The position numbers and the translations under genes were made by a program. DNA of 64,000 nucleotides from Penium margaritaceum (Eukaryota > Streptophyta > Zygnematophyceae > Desmidiales > Peniaceae): the NCBI GenBank assembly GCA_023375785.1, contig SZWC01001563.1, positions 200,266 through 264,265 on the forward strand, read 5' to 3'. Positions within the stretch are counted from its first letter, which is position 1, and every line of letters begins with the position of its first letter. Of the stretch, positions 1 through 9,701 are shown one piece after another. The notes beneath the pieces were generated by a model. The model ran no database searches. It saw nothing but the letters and a program-made list of their open reading frames with translations, and had not been told where the DNA came from.

Positions 1-489
1 ATGTAGGGTGTATTTTGTTGATTTAGGCCCTCATGGCCTCTTTACCGCTGATCGAGCCACCTGCTTGAATGGCGGCTGGTGGTTTGGGTGGCAGGTGGCC
101 GGTCGGTTACTTGAATGGCTACTGTCCTTCAAACTGCCAGGCCGCTAGTTGGTCAACAGTGGGTGGCTGGCCACCTGCCAACCCTTTCTTTTGGCAAGGT
201 GTGATTCCCGTATGAGGTGAGAGGGCCGAACCAGCCCTCGCTCTACATTTTTGGAGTGAGTATGAAAATGATTAATTTGCTTCCTAAAAGTTAACCTTAT
301 TTGAGTTTCAGTACAGCATGAGAAAAATCACGTGGAATAGACAACAACGTGCACATTGAGGTGAAGTTGTCCATGAGACTGTTTTCCTTGGATTTGTATA
401 GTAGCTTCACATTCAGGTGAAGTTGTCCATGAGACTGTTTTCCTTGAATACTTCTCTTGCTTTTACTCGTACTAGCGCTGCTGTTGCTG
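1..489. other. Unassigned sequence left of element C
   Basis: I recognise no gene here. The stretch contains an 11-bp inverted repeat (GGCAGGTGGCC at 90-100, its complement at 169-179) and two copies of a 32-bp direct repeat (listed separately). It does not resemble the 5' two thirds of the element C 3' LTR, so the matching LTR start is either missing or rearranged at this end of the window. Confidence 0.4.
359..446. repeat. Pair of 32-bp direct repeats
   Basis: Positions 359-390 and 415-446 are identical over 32 bases, starting at AGGTGAAGTTG and ending at TTTTCCTTG. The start-to-start spacing is 56 bases. A few bases before each copy are also similar (CACATTG and CACATTC), so the duplicated unit may be slightly longer. 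This fits a short local duplication in decaying repeat DNA. Confidence 0.85.
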
Positions 490-622
490 CATAGTGTGAG
501 GCAACTAGAAAGCTCAAGCTTGGACTCAAAAGCCACGCCAAAACACAAAACGCCATGAACACAGACTGTGGACACGTTGGGGCATGCTGATATTGCCTCC
601 ACCCAGGGGCAATTTTCACACA
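490..622 (+). repeat. C 5' LTR, terminal fragment
   Basis: The stretch matches the end of the 3' LTR at 4838-4965: both contain GAGGCAACTAGAAA, then a region with AACAC and a TTGCCTCCAC block, then an ACA end. Only this last ~130 bp of the LTR is recognisable. Ending the LTR at 622 puts the primer site 2 bases downstream, as in B1, D and E. Confidence 0.65.
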
Positions 623-624
623 GA

Positions 625-639
625 GGATTATGGGCCCAC
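625..639 (+). other. Primer-binding site of C, half-tRNA(iMet) type
   Basis: GGATTATGGGCCCAC lies just after the LTR end. Its complement matches 14 of 15 bases of the plant initiator tRNA-Met anticodon arm as I remember it (GUGGGCCCAUAACCC). This is the priming geometry known for Drosophila copia, which uses a cleaved tRNA half. Equivalent sites occur in B1, D and E. Confidence 0.6.
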
Positions 640-1620
640 GGCCGTAACCGGTCTACAAATTGCTCAAAAATTTTGTGGTGGATGAGATTGTTGTCGAGGA
701 TGACATTGTCGTCAAACTCTCAGGTCCCAAAGTCAAAGACTACGCAAATGGCACACGAGGAGACACACCCCATAAAGAAGAATGCAGGTGCCCCTGGCTA
801 CGAGCTATAGAGGTGGCATTTCAAGCTGCACCTTGTGCATATGGGGATACTGGGGGTCATGAAGGGAACGGAACTCCTCAACAAAGTGATGGCAATGGAA
901 GCACACTAGGAGGCCTTTGCAAAGAAGAACACAGAGACACTCATGCTGTTGGTATCTACGACGGCTGAGTCGCAGTGGGACTACTTCTAAGATTGTAAGC
1001 AGGCAGCCAAAGCTTGGAAAAAAATCTTTGCGCCATCCATCAATCCAAGTTGCTGATAAACAAAATCTTTGCAATGATGTGACTCATCATAGTGAGAATC
1101 AAGGAAGGAGATTATTTCATCTCATCTATGGAGCAGATCAAGTCGCATGCCTTATAGTGTAGCAACGTGGGCCAGAAGATTGACATGCAGTTGTTAGTGA
1201 TGGCCCTCCTCATGGCCCTCCTCACGGCCCTTACAGACAGTTGGAACCATCTCATTAAAGTCTTGGAAGGATGCAAACAAGACAAGCTCATTTTTTACGT
1301 GGTTGAAAAGTACATCCACAATGAGGCACGGCAGCAAAGCTGCGGGTAGTCCTTGTTGTCGTCATCCGCCCTCTTCACCACAACACGTGGTGGCAAAAGC
1401 GGGACCAAGGGAGGTGGCACACATGGCGACGAAAAGAAGGGCTCCAAGAAGGGTACGTGTCGTAACTGTAGTAAGGAGGACCACCAGGCTCGTGAGTGCA
1501 CCAAGGAAGCAAAGGCGGCAAGGATGCCAAAGGCAAGAAGGGGCTCCTCAACAGCACTAAAAACCACTACCTCAAGAAGGCCAACCGGCGATGCCTTGAC
1601 TCAGGGGAGGATGAGGATAT
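640..1620 (+). pseudogene. gag: C gag remnant with zinc knuckle
   Basis: This is a broken Gag of copia type (UBN2-like capsid region). Fragments in several frames between 850 and 1350 match the copia capsid pattern. A nucleocapsid CCHC box lies at 1458-1499, reading CRNCSKEDHQAREC, with Cys, Cys, His and Cys all present, followed by a Lys/Arg-rich tail. Several stops (for example around 970 and 1160) and frame changes rule out a working protein. The 5' end is not fixed because no start is conserved. Confidence 0.6.
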
Positions 1621-1779
1621 CTAGGGCAAGACAGTCGGGCTCATCAACTACACCAAGTCTAGAAAATTCATCGTGGTCACGAGCGACAAGGTTGAGCCGG
1701 CGTTTGGCCAAGGAGACGTGGACATGGAGGTGGTGTTGGTGGGAAATGGTTACAGCGCGTCATGAAGGACGTGCATCAT

Positions 1780-3900
1780 GCACGCGACTTGGCTGACATT
1801 CTAAGAGTCAGCCGCTTCACAAACAAAGGATATGAGGTGCTCTTTAGGAGAAAGGGGGCAGTCATGCCGAAGGACAGAAGAGAGGTTCCAGCTCCTTGAC
1901 TATGAGAAGGAGCCGGTTGATGCCAAAGTTAAGGATGCGGCATCAGAGCGTGACGGTGCACAAGCAATGGCAACCAAAGTGGAGGGCCCCAGTGGCGATC
2001 AAGCGGACAAGGAGGTTCAACAAAAGGGTCCAGCGAATGAGGCACCAAGGGTGCCAAGGCACGCACTCTTGGCGGAGTGCACATCAGGCGTTGATGGAAA
2101 ACCCACTGGATGCGCCACCCGTCCGGGTGATGTTTTACTAGAGCAAAGAGATCCTCCAGGAGTCGTCTGATTGATGATTCACCAGAGCATGCAGAGTTGG
2201 AGGGATCACAACAGAGCAATGATGCACCACGAAAACTGAGGTACCGTAGCCGGATGCAGGAAAACGTGGAGAAGCACTTCAACGCAAGCACCAGTCGATG
2301 GATTGACATGACGCACTATATGCTGGTTGCAACAACGGAGCCAACTAACGTGCAAGAGGTGCTTGCACAACCCAAAGGGGATCAATGGGAGACAGCCATC
2401 AAATCAAATCTGGCGTCCATCACAGAAAATGATACATGGGAGCTGGTTGACAGGCCAAAAGACGCCAAGGTCGTCGGCTCAAAGTGGTTCTTTAAATCCA
2501 AGCTCACTAGGGAAGGTGTGGTTGACAAATACAAGGTGCAGCTCATTGCGAAAGGATACGAACAATGTAAGGGTAAAAATTACCATGAGACCTTTGCTCC
2601 CATTGCAAAGTTCAAAAGCATCAAAGCACACCTTGCAATGGCGGCCGCGAAGGACATGGAGCTCCACCAAATGGATGTAAAGAAGGCCTTCCTCTATGGC
2701 ATTATAAACAAAGAGATCTACATGGAGGTGTCATAGGGGGTGGAGGCGCCAAAGGACAAGGTGTGCAAGTCGCGGAAGTCGTTGTACGAGCTAAAACAAT
2801 CGCCAAGATGCTGGAACCAACAGATGGACAGCTTCTTGGCAAATTTAGCTTCAAACACAGTGAGTCGGATCACAGCATGTACGTGCGGCATGACAAACAA
2901 CTCCATCAAATTGCTACACTCTACGTGGGCGACTTCATTTTGTGCTCAACAGATCTGCCGACCCTATAGGGGCTTAAAGAGTAACGGAGCAGTAGATTCC
3001 AAAGGTCAGACATGGGGGAGCTCGAGTACAACCTTGGGGCGAACATTGCGTAGAACAAGAGGGCGTGCACCCTTGAGCTGGAGCGGGCCAGATACGTGGC
3101 CAAGGTGCTGAAGCGGTACAACATGGAGGACTAAAAACCAGTTGGCAGTCCGGTCTCCACGACTTGTGAACTGTGTGCGGCAATGGCGTCGCAAACAAAG
3201 AAGAACGGGAGGATATCGCAAGTGTGCCCTACAAATCGGCGGTGGCCAGCCTCATGTACGCCATGGTGGCAACTCAACCAGACTAGGCATAGGCAGTGGG
3301 CAAATTAAGAAGGTGCTTGACTGATTCAAGGCCACTTCACATGCAAGCAGTCAAGCGCATCCTCCGCTACCTACGAGCGACGTGGCTCGGGTGCCTGAGG
3401 TCTAATGGCATGGGGCGGGGGGAAACCTTGCGCCTGGTCTGGTATACGGATGCAGACTACGCTGGCGATGTGGACAAACGGAAGTCCACATCCGGCTACC
3501 TTTTATTTCCTTGCTAGCGCAACGGTCTCGTGGTGTAGCACAAAGGAGGGTTGCATTACCACCTCTGTAGTGGATGCAGATTACATCACGTTGGCGGAGG
3601 CGGTCAAGGAGGCAATGTAGCTATACAGGTTGTTGGGGGAGCTTGGTGTGCCGTAGGAGGAGCTCACGGTGGTGCAAGAGGAAAACACCTACTCCATCTC
3701 GCTGACGAACAGCCCAACGCAGTACAAGAGGACAAATCACATTAACATGCGTTATCACTACGCATGGGAAATGGTTGAAAAGGCGCAGGTGGTGCTGCAA
3801 CACCACAGCATGCACAACATGCTTGCTGGTTGCTTCACCAAAGTGCAACCTGTGGACTAGCATGCAATGAGCAAGGCCGGGCTTGAGATGACCAGCTATG
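1780..3900 (+). pseudogene. pol: C pol remnant: protease scrap, hinge, RT, RNase H
   Basis: About 1780-1880 matches the C-terminal side of copia protease. 1880-2300 is the acidic integrase-RT hinge. RT runs from about 2330 (NDTWELVDRPKDAKVVGSKW) past MDVKKAFLYG near 2670 to the palm. The catalytic box reads YVGD at about 2920-2931 instead of YVDD, so the first catalytic Asp is lost. RNase H is visible at 3447-3860 (YTDADYAGDVDKRKSTSGY). A GAG-to-TAG stop (2734-2736) and repeated frameshifts break the frame. The integrase core that should precede the hinge is absent. Confidence 0.75.
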
Positions 3901-3975
3901 ATGGGCTGGATGGAGCAGCAAAAGATGAGTGAGAGCTAGCGGGAGTACTGGGCATGGCAGGGACTAGGGGGGGAA

Positions 3976-4965
3976 TGTTCAAGATTTGCCCATGTGCATG
4001 CCCATGTGCGGCGCCGAGAGACGCCGACGAGCTGCCAAAGGGAGGAAAATCCTCGTAGTTGGATCTACTAGCTTGAGGATTGCTGAGATACTGAGCGGGA
4101 GGATTGCTCCTGAAGGTTGACAAGTTATTGAATCCGGTGGATGTTGTTTCACCGGAACCGGACAAGTAACAAGGGAGATATGGGCTTCCACAGTTGTGGT
4201 GTGCGCGATGGCTCTGGGAGCCGGCTGTGGTTTGACTACCAGTAAAAAATTGACCAGACCAAGTAACAAAATTCTGTTTGGGGATTTTGTTGCGGAAGGC
4301 TGCCAAGGCGTCTGGTGGATGATTTGCCAGATGTCTACACTCCAGTTTGTTACTAAAGGACTTGGGCAAAATCCTGGATTGGAGTCCAAAACTCAATAGT
4401 AAAGTTTATTTCTAGGAGACTTGGTCAAATTCTGACTACTGGTACGCGAACAAGTTTTGGACCAAATCAATTCCCATCACCAAACTCAATTATTTACTCA
4501 TAAAGACAGACCCCAAAGATGCGAGGGACGTCTCCACTATGTTTGGGGACATCTGCGCCTCCGGAATGGCATTTTGATGGATCCTTGATGTGTGAGGGCA
4601 TATCGGCTAGCGACGTGGTGCGCGACGCGGACTGAGAGGCTGGTTTGGGATGCTGCGCTTTGGATGACGTAGCGGGAGGTATACTGATCCAAATTGCGCA
4701 TGGTTTGGTGCATTGGAGAGCTCATGACCAGTCCTACAAATGTTGTGATTGTGTTTATGGAAAAAAAGAGCAAAATTGTGTTATTCCCTTTGCAAAAGTA
4801 ACTTTCTCACAACTGTCTTCCACTCCCAGCAACATACTTTGAGGCAACTAGAAACTTCATGCTTTGACTCATGACCCACATCAAAACACAGAAATCTGTG
4901 AACACCAAGTGTGAAGCCATTAGGGCACGTTGGAATTGCCTCCACTTGGGGGCCATTTTCTGACA
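3976..4965 (+). repeat. C 3' LTR
   Basis: The LTR starts with TGTTCAAGATTTGCCC directly after the purine tract AGGGGGGGAA (3966-3975) and ends at TTTTCTGACA. The first ~150 bp aligns with the D LTRs, including the GCGGCGCC and GCTGCCAAA blocks. The end matches the 5' fragment at 490-622. The true end could be 5262, because the last part of the LTR is duplicated there. Confidence 0.7.
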
Positions 4966-5262
4966 CTTGATGTGTGAGGGCGTCTTGGTGGGCGACTTGG
5001 TGCGTACTGCTGATTGAGCAGCTGGATTGTAATCTAAATTGCTTAAGGTATGGTGCATTGCAGATCATGACCAACCCTACAAATTTTCAGATAATGTCGG
5101 TGCTCAAAAAGTAACACAAAATTGCATTATTCCCTTCACAAAAATGACTGCCTCACAATTCCCTTCTCTTGCAAGAAACATAGGGTTAGGTTGCCCGAAA
5201 GTGCATAGAAGACCAATCAAGGCATGTTGGAACTGCCACCACACAGGGGCCGGTTTCTGACA
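4966..5262 (+). repeat. Second, shortened copy of the C LTR end
   Basis: CTTGATGTGTGAGGGC occurs at 4584 and again at 4966, each followed by related sequence that ends in TTTCTGACA (4965 and 5262). The second copy is about 85 bp shorter. This is a tandem duplication of the 3' part of the LTR, either inside one LTR or by unequal exchange between two copies. Confidence 0.6.
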
Positions 5263-6275
5263 AGCTCCACCATGAAAAAATCACCCTTGGACAACTTTCT
5301 CAAGACCTTCAGCACACAGTCGCGCCGTACTAGATTTAATGGATTCCACCCCCTCTCTTAGACCCAAATCCGCCGTACAGGCCCCTTCTTCCCTCAAGCT
5401 TTCATTTTCACTCACTATTTCACTATTCAAGGCGTCATTGGTACTTCTAATCCAATACGTTTTCACTTCCCCAACAATGTAATAAGAACAACCCGCGCTC
5501 TCCAGGTGCGTCTTATGTTAAACCTCTAGTCCCATCCCCGGGCCCAGCCACATAAGGCCCAAGATAGAGCTCTCACCCTTGCCTTTGTTGATAATGATTG
5601 CTCTTGGATTATCATGCCGGCTCATGCATAGGTATCCACCAAAGGTTGTCTTGCCAAACCCTCTACCCCTCATTAAAACTTATCACTGCCTCCTAGCTTT
5701 GCATGGGCTCGAGTCTTTTTGTGGAGAAAACTGGGCAAAGAAACATCTTAACAAATTCTTTAACTCGTTGTCACTCCATCCAAAACCCTCCCATAACCTC
5801 TTCACGTACCCACCCACGACGCAATGACTCGCATTCTCTTCCAACCCATCCTGGTGGCACGTCACACATGGTTTATGAACTCGGAGAAGAGGAGAATTTT
5901 CCCATACTACCTTTTTCATGAATAACTAAGCACTGCTTCCTTCTCTATAACAAACTCTAGAGCCTCAATTTGTGCCTCACCCAACTTTATCAAGCCTTGT
6001 TTCTTGAACTTTAAATCTGATCATATTGATATCTTTCCTTTCCCCCTCAAAAAATTATCTTACGACTCAGCTTGAATGGACGTTCCTTGTTCTCTTTTCC
6101 ACCTTGTTTGGCACAAAAATTCGGCTCAAACCCATTCCTCTGCAATGCCTAAGCTGCTTGCCATGTTTGCCTCTACCCTCAAATAACACATCCAACTCAT
6201 CTTCTCCAATTTAACTTCTCGTCACAACAAAAGGGCAAAAAGCGGTCTTGGTTCCTTTGAATCCAATCTCCTTTG
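5263..6275. other. Old substrate X, part 1
   Basis: This kilobase lies between C and B1. The perfect target duplication of B1 (CTTTG at 6271-6275 and 19112-19116) shows that it was once continuous with 19117 onward. It is pyrimidine-rich on the plus strand and has no intact gene. The only hint of coding is a zinc-finger-like stretch on the minus strand (5683-5919, listed separately). Confidence 0.5.
5683..5919 (-). pseudogene. Possible LINE zinc-binding (zf-RVT-like) remnant
   Basis: A 78-codon minus-strand frame reads PCVTCHQDGLEENASHC followed by VVGGYVKRLW. This spacing (C-x2-C, then E...H, then G....LW) resembles the zinc-binding tail that follows reverse transcriptase in plant L1-type LINEs. 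Flanking sequence in the same direction has no clear RT motifs and contains stops. It could equally be chance in low-complexity DNA. No function is claimed. Confidence 0.25.
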
Positions 6276-6969
6276 TGTTGTTTTTTTTCATGCCCCTTTG
6301 GCCTCTATCATAGCTTAGAAGTCAAGTTGGGCATGCACTGCTCCCTTGGAGTAAGTCCCCCACATCTTGTTCGTGGTTCAAGTCCAAGCGAGACACCAGC
6401 TGTGTAGTGCAATGGATAGCACGGTGGACCTAGGAACAATAGGTCATGCGATCAAGCCTTGATGTGAGCAGGAAGGTTTTTTAACCTTCCTGCATATAGG
6501 AAGTTTTCTAGATATTTCTTCATGTATGAGGAGGATGTGCCACTTGGCGGCCAGTGGATACGCCAATTGGCGAGTTGGTGAGGTGGTGCAGAGTGGCCAC
6601 CCCGAAAAGTGCCACTCCCCACATACCTTAGATGCCAGGCCTAGGACTATATGTACCACGCTCATTCCTCATTCTTAACATACAATGTGGCCTTAGGAGC
6701 TCCTCACAGAGCCGTCCAACTAAGGAACAGTATAAAGAAGACACTGGTTGGTCTAAGCCCCAGGGGTCAGTCTCTGACTAGCACCTCCAGGGAAAGTGAC
6801 CAAGTGTTAAGTGAACACGGTTGCTAGCAAGTGATTGCCTAGGAGCTGCTTGGTGTGGAACTACGATCCTAAGGGTGATATCTTCTAGTAGCTGAAATGC
6901 TAGGAGCGTACGGTAGGTGCCATTGTGTCGCGCCAGTTTTCTAGTCCGTTCGCCTTAGGCCCATTGACA
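6276..6969 (+). repeat. B1 5' LTR
   Basis: The LTR begins TGTTGTTTTTTTTCATGCCC and ends CCATTGACA. It aligns along its length with 18403-19111; the 3' copy has an extra ~25 bp near 18465 (GATGTGGGGGACTTACTCCC). A TATA-like TATATGTA lies at 6648-6655, about 320 bp before the LTR end, a plausible Pol II promoter. Upstream of it is the tRNA-like block at 6375-6465. Confidence 0.87.
6375..6465 (+). promoter_or_regulatory. tRNA-like module in B1 5' LTR
   Basis: A perfect B-box, GGTTCAAGTCC (6375-6385), is followed by an A-box-like TAGTGCAATGG (6405-6415) that continues ATAGCAC, closely resembling the D-arm region of eukaryotic tRNA-Arg (GCGCAATGGATAGCGC). A weaker B-box-like GCGATCAAGCC follows near 6447. 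No acceptor stem can be formed, so this is a tRNA-derived segment and not a tRNA gene. The 3' LTR retains the same block. It could act as an internal Pol III promoter or be an old SINE inside the LTR. Confidence 0.55.
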
Positions 6970-6971
6970 AA

Positions 6972-6986
6972 GGTTTATGGGCCCAC
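6972..6986 (+). other. Primer-binding site of B1, half-tRNA(iMet) type
   Basis: GGTTTATGGGCCCAC starts 2 bases after the LTR. It is complementary to the initiator tRNA-Met anticodon arm at 14 of 15 positions (from memory of the plant tRNA). The rest of the stretch to 7167 is non-coding leader. Confidence 0.6.
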
Positions 6987-7167
6987 ACTGACCAGTTGTA
7001 AGGCTCGTTACGCTCAACTCTGGTACGCTCTCTCAAGGTGCGCACGCGAGCTCCATCAGCTCCATCAGCTCCATCAGTATTAGCTCCAACGGCCTGGTGT
7101 GCAGTCAGTACATAGGGACCAAAGACAAGCTCTGCCCTTGGAGGCACGACCCTTGTGTCCCAACCTA

Positions 7168-7905
7168 TGTTGGGAAAGGAGCCATCTGGCTCAGTTTCAG
7201 GTCCACAGGAGCAAGTTCCAGGAAAGTACCAGATGCCTGCTCCGATCGCCGATCTGACTTCACCATTCGAAAGATCAGGTGGCAAAATGTGTACGATCCA
7301 AGTTTGAGGCCGATCCAACGGTCGGATTGGGAGATATGAATTTTCGAAGTTTCAGGGATCATGGACCGTCGATGTTTGGATGGGCATGGGTGATGGCTCC
7401 ATGCCTTAGCCTGAGAAAAGAAAAAGGCAAGAGGTCCAGGGTCAAGACCTGATGGGAGAAATATCCAAAAAGGTCCTTGGTCTTAGGATTGCCTTGTCAG
7501 AGTATGCTGACTCGGATAAAGGTACCTCTCCTTACTTTTTAGGTGAGGTGAGATCCTTGTGTGCTAGCCATGGACACATGGCGATTCTCCATGGGTTTGT
7601 GGGTTATGTGACCACTAGGAGTGTGCCATGAGAGCATTCTCTAGCTCTCTAGGTCGTGTGTGAGTGGTCAGCCTGATTGCTAGGCTGATTTCCTCCCTTG
7701 TGTGAGATTATGGACTCTAGTGTGTGAGCCTTAGCCTCCATGGCTAAGTGGTGTGGCTTGTGAGAGGGCTGACTTGCCCAAGCTCTAGCTCTATATGTAC
7801 TCCATCATTTTGAGTGATTGAACAACCATTCTTCAGCACAAGTGATGCCCTTCCAATCACACATGCTCGCTGCTCCAAGGCTCCCTCTCTCCTCAAGTTC
7901 CAACA
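7168..7905 (+). repeat. A1 5' LTR
   Basis: At 738 bp it is the same length as the A2, A7 and A9 LTRs. It begins TGTTGGGAAAGGAGCC and ends TTCCAACA. A TATA-like TATATGTA at 7792-7799 lies about 110 bp before the end and is conserved in other A LTRs, so transcription probably starts in the last 80 bp or so. Confidence 0.92.
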
Positions 7906-7907
7906 TT

Positions 7908-7919
7908 TGGTATCAGAGC
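7908..7919 (+). other. Primer-binding site of A1 (tRNA-iMet 3' end)
   Basis: TGGTATCAGAGC starts 2 bases after the LTR end. It is complementary to the 3' end of initiator tRNA-Met including its CCA tail, the usual primer site of plant copia elements. The same site follows the LTRs of A2 (50414), A9 (61526) and, mutated, A5 (59145). Confidence 0.93.
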
Positions 7920-7942
7920 CAAGTTCTGCCACTTCCAGCCAN

Positions 7943-8270
7943 ACTAGGAGTGTGCCATGAGAGCATTCTCTAGCTCTCTAGGTCGTGTGTGAGTGGTCAG
8001 CCTGATTGCTAGGCTGATTTCCTCCCTTGTGTGAGATTATGGACTCTAGTGTGTGAGCCTTAGCCTCCATGGCTAAGTGGTGTGGCTTGTGAGAGGGCTG
8101 ACTTGCCCAAGCTCTAGCTCTATATGTACTCCATCATTTTGAGTGATTGAACAACCATTCTTCAGCACAAGTGATGCCCTTCCAATCACACATGCTCGCT
8201 GCTCCAAGGCTCCCTCTCTCCTCAAGTTCCAACATTTGGTATCAGAGCCAAGTTCTGCCACTTCCAGCCA
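7943..8270 (+). repeat. False duplication across a single N (LTR end plus leader start)
   Basis: After the N at 7942 the sequence restarts at ACTAGGAGTGTGCC and repeats 7614-7941, including the last ~290 bp of the LTR and a second primer site (near 8236). It then continues into normal leader to 8881. A2 and A9 have no such duplication. The single N at the junction suggests two overlapping contig ends joined without merging. The real leader is probably ~650 bp. Confidence 0.8.
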
Positions 8271-8881
8271 GCACAGGCCGTCACTTTGAGAGTGACGGGT
8301 TGGGGTAAAACCTTCACCAGATTTGACAATCGACCACTTGATCTTCAAGTTCAAGAGACAAGCTTGCCAACGAGCCCAAGATCCCAAAGATCCAACGGTC
8401 GGATTGAGAGTTATGCTCAAAACGAGGTCGGCCACGGCTACACTCTTCTCTATGAGTAAGACTGTCGCCTTGTGATGACCATAACTCTCTCATTTCTTTG
8501 TCAAACTTAAAACGTGGCACATGCGAATTGTAGTAGTTTTCCTAAGCTTTCCATTGGTGCAAAAATATTTGCATTCCATTGATTCGTTTGGGAGAAACGC
8601 CGTTTACAAACTGGCTGGTCTGAGTTGGAGTAGGAGCAGAAGCATACCCTGTTTTCAAGAGGGCATATCTTTCAAAATCCCCTGTTGATGACCCTGTTTT
8701 ATGGGTCGATCTCAAAGGTTTTGAGCTGCATTTTCTAGTGGTGGGCTCAGTTTTTCAAAATTCCTAATCTGCTGGCATCTACAGTCCATTTTCTGTCAGA
8801 TAGATTTCTGGCAGAAGTAGCAGCAGAAGCAGGGGTAGCGCCGCCATCCAAGGGCAGCGCTGAGCATCACCAAGGCTCAAA

Positions 8882-9701
8882 ATGGCAGCAGCTGGCATTG
8901 TGACAGCAGCCCAGCCTTTGGAGAGGCTAGAGGGACGCGCCAACTTCACGTTTTGGAAGATCCGTACCCGCCTCCTTTTGGAGGAGAGGGGCTTGTGGGA
9001 GGTGGTGAGCGGCGACGAGCCGGCTCCAGTTCCACGGGCAAAAGGCATCACCGCAGCGCAGGTGGTGGCGGGGAAGACGCCGCAAAAGGGTGCAGCTGAT
9101 GCGGGTTCTTCTGCAGCTGTACCAGCGACGTACAAGGAGTGGAAGAAGAAGGACAGGCAGGCCTACAGGTTGCTTGTTAACACCATCTCCAACCCGCATC
9201 TTCAGTACGTGAGTGACAAGGCTACTGCAAAGGAGGGGTGGGACACGTTGTGCAAGAAGTATGAGAGCAAGCATCCTGCATTCCTCATGCTTTTGGAGGA
9301 AAAGATGATGGCGCTGAAAATGCAGGGTGGTGAAGGGATGGAGGCGTATCTCGACAGGGCAAAGGAGCTGGCAAAGCAGCTGAGAGCGGCCGGCAATCCT
9401 GTGGAAGAGACGCGCTTCATCCTCCTCTTGCTGAGGGGACTCCCAACCAGCTACGACACGGTACGAGAGACGCTGGAGTGCCAGCCAACTCTCGACCTCG
9501 ACTTCATCTGCACACACCTNGAAAAAGGGCAAGTGCCACTATTGCCAGAAAGAGGGGCACTACAAGAAAGAGTGCTTCAAGTTCAAGAGGGACCAGAAGG
9601 AACAGCAGCAGCAGCAGCAGCAAAAGCAGCAATCTCCACAGCAACAGCAGCAGCAGTCACAGCAACGCCAGCAGCAGCAGCAGCAGCAGAACCAGACTGG
9701 C
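8882..9701 (+). pseudogene. gag: A1 gag (split by an assembly gap)
   Basis: The gene encodes the capsid-nucleocapsid protein of the virus-like particle. The start MAAAGIVTAAQPLERLEG is shared by A2 and A9 and follows the leader directly. The N-terminal half has the copia Gag pattern FTFWKIRTRLLLEERGLWEV, then a UBN2-like helical region (YLDRAKELAKQLRAAGNP, RGLPTSYDTVRETL). At 9520 one N replaces about 123 bp (41 codons) that A9 retains, which alone explains the apparent frame change. After the gap come the second half of the CCHC box (GHYKKEC) and a polyglutamine tract. Without the gap, gag and pol are one frame. No stop lies within the capsid part. Confidence 0.85.
9600..9692 (+). repeat. 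CAG-rich tract encoding polyglutamine in A1 Gag
   Basis: Mixed CAG/CAA codons between the zinc knuckle and protease encode a Gln-rich run of about 30 residues in the Gag-Pol frame. The corresponding tract differs in length and in CAA/CAG mix in A2, A5, A7 and A9, as expected for a slipping trinucleotide repeat kept within coding sequence. Confidence 0.85.

Larger units (their letters stand above)
490..5262 (+). mobile_element. Copia-type retrotransposon C, degenerate, integrase deleted
   Basis: This is an LTR retrotransposon relic on the plus strand. It has the end of a 5' LTR (490-622), a half-tRNA-type primer site (625-639), gag with a CCHC knuckle, a scrap of protease, the integrase-RT hinge, RT, RNase H, a purine tract (3966-3975) and a 3' LTR from 3976. 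Integrase before RT is the copia order, and the hinge and RT resemble those of element D. Protease and the whole integrase core are missing between about 1500 and 1880. Many stops and frameshifts show it is old. The LTR start (TGTTCAAGATTTGCCC) is close to that of D, so C and D are sister families. No target-site duplication can be seen because the 5' LTR is incomplete. Confidence 0.8.

Noticed and set aside
660-968. Short plus-strand frames before C gag as a separate host gene
   Set aside because: They lie directly after the primer site and run into gag-like sequence in shifted frames. They are leader and decayed gag.
8927-9532. 201-codon minus-strand open frame
   Set aside because: It is antisense to A1 gag and has no independent motif.
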